This document shows positions 61,339 to 64,000 of a stretch of DNA of 64,000 nucleotides, one piece after another. The number at the start of each line of letters is the position of its first letter. Within the stretch, counting starts at the first letter, position 1. The notes under the pieces are model-generated. The model was not told the DNA's origin, searched no databases, and saw only the letters and a list, made by a program, of their open reading frames with translations. The stretch is from Tigriopus japonicus. Lineage: Eukaryota > Arthropoda > Copepoda > Harpacticoida > Harpacticidae. Made by a program: the position numbers and the translations under genes. Where the stretch lies: assembly GCA_010645155.1 (NCBI GenBank), contig CM021315.1, positions 11,416,779-11,480,778 on the forward strand, given 5' to 3'.

Positions 61339-63914
61339 ATGAGTATTATTCGGAAGGAAATTGCAGCCAAATGCGAATTCACAATATTTGACGTTGTTCT
61401 CAAACCCAAAGCAAACCGAATATCGCCAGAACTCCCTGCCAAGGTCAAGGTAAGACCTTCAAAAAAGCCTAACCCCTCTGAAGGTTGTTCCGTTTCGATG
61501 ACCTTGCTTTGCTCACTTTTCAGTTTCGATTAGATCATCGCAATCGTCATTTGGTGACCTCAAGTAAAGATTATGATGGCGCTTCATTTTCCTCGGGAGA
61601 TGGATCCTACAGTTTGGAATGGAGCCCTCCCGAAACCATTGGAGCTCCAGTCACTCTTTATTCCAATAATAAGGCGGATAAGATCCAGAATAAGATGTGG
61701 AACCTCCAATTAATCGGCACGTTCAAGTCCGACCAAGGCGATCTCAAAGAAGTGGTTCTGGGGAAGAAGGAGTTGGATCTCGGTCATCAATATAAAGAGG
61801 ATTGCTCTCGATTGGGCATGATCACATTGCTCTCTCCGGATTCCAGTGATTACGAATGTCAAGTGAGATTGAGATTGTCTGTGGATATCTTGGACGATGT
61901 GGATGGGGATCATGCTCCCAAACAACGGACAATTCGGAGAATCCCACAGATCATCGTGGATGACAAGAAGCATTCGTGTGTGCTTTTGCTCGGAACAACG
62001 GGCACGGGCAAAACTAGTACCATGAATATCTACACGGGCAATAATTTGCCCACGGGCAGTGACGCTCATTCGGTGACCAGTGAAACAGTGTTCTGTAAAG
62101 ATCTGATTCATCCACAAGGCGTGGCTTGGATTGATAATCCGGGTAGGAAGTTATGGTTTAGGGTTGATCTGAAACGTTTGCTCTGGCATAACTTAAATTT
62201 AGGGTTTTATTTAAAATTCAAAGAATCAATCAATCACCCTTGAGCATTTTTCTTAGAATATTTAAGTACAATTGCCTCCGAAATTATTCTTCCTCTTGCT
62301 AAAATTAACAATTTTCCCTTTCTCTACTAATAGAGACCTAGAATTGAGCTGAGTAATGATTAGTTTGTAACAGTGTGAGCACTTTTGGAGATTGAATAAT
62401 TCATATATATTTAATTTGTTTTTCAAATTTGGTACAAGATAACAAAATTAAAATTTTGGTAGATGAAACATTTTGCCCCCTCCCTAAACCCACAGATAAA
62501 CAAATTATTCCGAAGCATTTTGGGCACTTATTGCATTATTTATGGGGATTTTGGACCGTTCATTCCTTCAAGTGAGGCTCTTTTTTTTAATTTCCTCCAT
62601 AAGTTCTCATTGGGATTTAGGATTCAGGATTCTGTGCCAGCCAGTCCAAAACTTTAACCCCAATGGAATAAAACCAATAAGGCCCAATCTTGGCCGTATA
62701 CTGGCATTGTTATGCTGCTTGAAATATCCTCATATCTGCACACGGTATTTCAAAAATGGCTATTTAGGTTTGGATCGAAATACCCAAAGAGATTTTGGCA
62801 TTTTTTAGACTTACAATTCAATGGGAACAACTTAACTTTTATTGTATTATTTATGTTTAGGTCAAGGGAACAAATTATATACCGAAAAACCTACTTAAAA
62901 AACTTTTTGAAAGAACTGCTATTCAATCCATATTTAGAGACCATTTAGTTACCCATTGAATTTGAATTGTCTGAAAAAATGTCTTTGGGTATTTTGATCC
63001 AAACCTAAAAAGCCATTGAAACGCCAGTCGCAGCACTCGGACAGATTGCCTCATTTGGAATTAGAAGAAGAAAAAATAGGTGATACAACCAGGATGAAAA
63101 TAATTACTTATCTAATGGGGCAATAAAATTTAATAGAATTTGAAAAAGCTTTATTAAAATTCTTGGAGCCGATTCATTTTCGAATGTGTAAAATGTTTTT
63201 ATCAAGTATTTTGACGTTAGAAAATTAATGCTCTAGGAGCGAAACTTTTTTGGGAACATAACTGGATTTGCATTATTGCGATACAACCCTGACTACTATT
63301 GTTTGTTGGCACTTGAGCTCTATTCGGCCCAAAAGCAGAATTGTTCCATGAATTATTAGTATCTTTTAGGATGGTCCGATACTGAAGGACGGTCTGATGC
63401 GGCAGTGTTCAAGACTCTCTTGCGGTTTCTCCAACGAACTGAGGCCTACAATATCCAAGCTGTGATTTGGAACGTGCTTCCTCAACCCCGGATGGACTCG
63501 ACTCTACAGAGACAAGCCGCATTCATTGACATGTTCACGGTGGACGAAGCCAAGGGCAAAATTTGGACAAAGGTACCAACTAGGGTCAATGAATAAGTGT
63601 TATTGCCCAGTAACAGAATTTTGAAACCCTAGGTTATTATTGTAGCCAAAGGCGGGAAACAAGCCGATGAAGATTGTTTAGGAGCCAAGATGGCTGCCAA
63701 GAAACAATTCGTACATGCTGAACCCACGTGTTTATCATATGAGTTTGTCACGCCAGAAATACTCGAAGGTACTTCCAAAGAACTTCGAACGGAACAACTC
63801 CGGATGCTCACCGATCTAGAGATTCGCAAGGAATTGGAAAAGGCCGTCGAAGATCTTGGACCCGATCCCGTGCAAGTGGTTTTTGCCAATCAAAGATGCG
63901 AGGATTGTGGTCAG
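61339..63914 (+). CDS. C2-like domain plus AIG1-like P-loop GTPase, partial at the 3' end
   Basis: Four coding exons join in phase to 405 residues and the gene continues beyond the window: 61339-61449, 61524-62142, 63370-63572 and 63633-63914 (last donor CAG|GTGAGT). Residues about 8-160 are beta-rich and resemble the NT-C2 domain (KCEFTIFDVVLK, LEWSPPETI, VLGKKELDLG, VRLRLSVDIL), a membrane-association module. A P-loop follows: GTTGTGKTS at 194-202, then SDAHSVTSE like the AIG1/GIMAP switch region, and DNPGWSD at 241-247 as G3 (usually DTPG). After a VIWNVL strand, the expected G4 (TRKD or NKxD) is replaced by VAKGGKQAD at 315-323. The window ends shortly after CEDCG, which could start a CXXC metal site. 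It probably binds GTP, but its substrate or process is unknown. The start ATG is the first in frame after an upstream acceptor-like site. Confidence 0.75.
61450..61523 (+). other. GTPase intron 1 (74 bp)
   Basis: It has GTAAGA at the donor and TTTTCAG at the acceptor, and both junctions are phase 0. Confidence 0.8.
62143..63369 (+). other. GTPase intron 2 (1,227 bp), AT-rich
   Basis: The donor is GTAGGA and the acceptor CTTTTAG; the split codon gives Gly in DNPGWSD. It is visibly richer in A and T than nearby introns and holds the inverted-repeat element at 62748-63022. No coding region is supported. Confidence 0.75.
62748..63022. repeat. Inverted-repeat (MITE-like or hairpin) element
   Basis: The left arm, 62748-62828, is the reverse complement of the right arm, 62949-63022, over about 75 bases with a few mismatches and small gaps. 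The best-conserved part is TTTAGGTTTGGATCGAAA then TACCCAAAGA, matched on the right by the complement of TCTTTGGGTATTTTGATCC and AAACCTAAA. About 120 bases lie between the arms. No clear target duplication or transposase is seen. Confidence 0.7.
63573..63632 (+). other. GTPase intron 3 (60 bp)
   Basis: The donor is AAG|GTACCA and the acceptor CCCTAG, phase 0. A second AG at about 63645 would remove four codons; the first is preferred because it keeps the VIIVAK strand. Confidence 0.65.
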
Positions 63915-64000
63915 GTGAGTTTGCTCAACGCCCATTATTACATACATCTGGTTCTCATTGTATTTTTAGTAGGTGAGTTGTTGACTACGTTAGCAAAGGT
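63915..64000 (+). other. Start of GTPase intron 4
   Basis: Intron sequence after the donor GTGAGT runs off the window edge; no acceptor is chosen. Confidence 0.6.

Noticed and set aside
1..64000. CRISPR arrays, operons or other prokaryotic systems
   Set aside because: The tandem arrays have no spacers, and the genes have spliceosomal introns and animal domain content.

Overview
The window is animal nuclear DNA from an arthropod, most likely a crustacean; a copepod is possible, but the species cannot be fixed from the sequence alone. The evidence is a DE-cadherin (shotgun)-type classical cadherin with the arthropod domain order (seven full cadherin repeats, a divergent eighth, a non-chordate extracellular region, one EGF, one laminin G, a TM segment and a catenin-binding tail). 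Introns have GT/AG borders and genes are followed by AATAAA signals. Nothing looks bacterial: no operons or ribosome-binding sites.

Layout. 1-2817 is AT-rich DNA with a six-copy 29-bp tandem array and a tRNA-like SINE remnant. 2823-7821 is a decayed Ty3/gypsy LTR retrotransposon on the + strand, bounded by a perfect 5-bp target duplication (CATGC). Its gag and pol are broken by stops and frameshifts, and its 5' LTR has shrunk to 67 bp against 446 bp at the 3' end. 8249-8354 is a 14-bp tandem array with strong dyad symmetry. 8916-12815 is a compact cluster of three apparently intronless genes: RBM42 (+), TMEM241 (-, convergent with RBM42) and an unrecognised 359-residue protein (+, divergent from TMEM241).

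14843-59686 is the shotgun-type cadherin. Eight coding exons join in phase to an open frame of 1590 residues. A 30,078-bp first intron cuts the first cadherin repeat, a 9,652-bp second intron follows, and the other five introns are 59-82 bp. The two large introns hold only microsatellites, weak tRNA-like traces and chance ORFs. Intron 2 also contains a 343-base assembly gap whose flanks are a near-identical 122-bp duplicate, probably unmerged contig ends.

61339-63914 (running off the right edge) is the 5' part of a gene with an N-terminal C2-like domain and an AIG1-like P-loop GTPase domain. Its 1.2-kb AT-rich third intron carries a 275-bp inverted-repeat element.

Functionally, the cadherin acts in epithelial adherens junctions through catenins, RBM42 is an RNA-binding spliceosome-associated protein, TMEM241 is a Golgi-type nucleotide-sugar transporter relative, and the GTPase is of unknown role. 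The genes do not form an obvious pathway; they are ordinary neighbours on a chromosome. The least familiar items are the C2/AIG1 GTPase, the inverted-repeat element in its intron, the 14-bp dyad array and the unrecognised gene.
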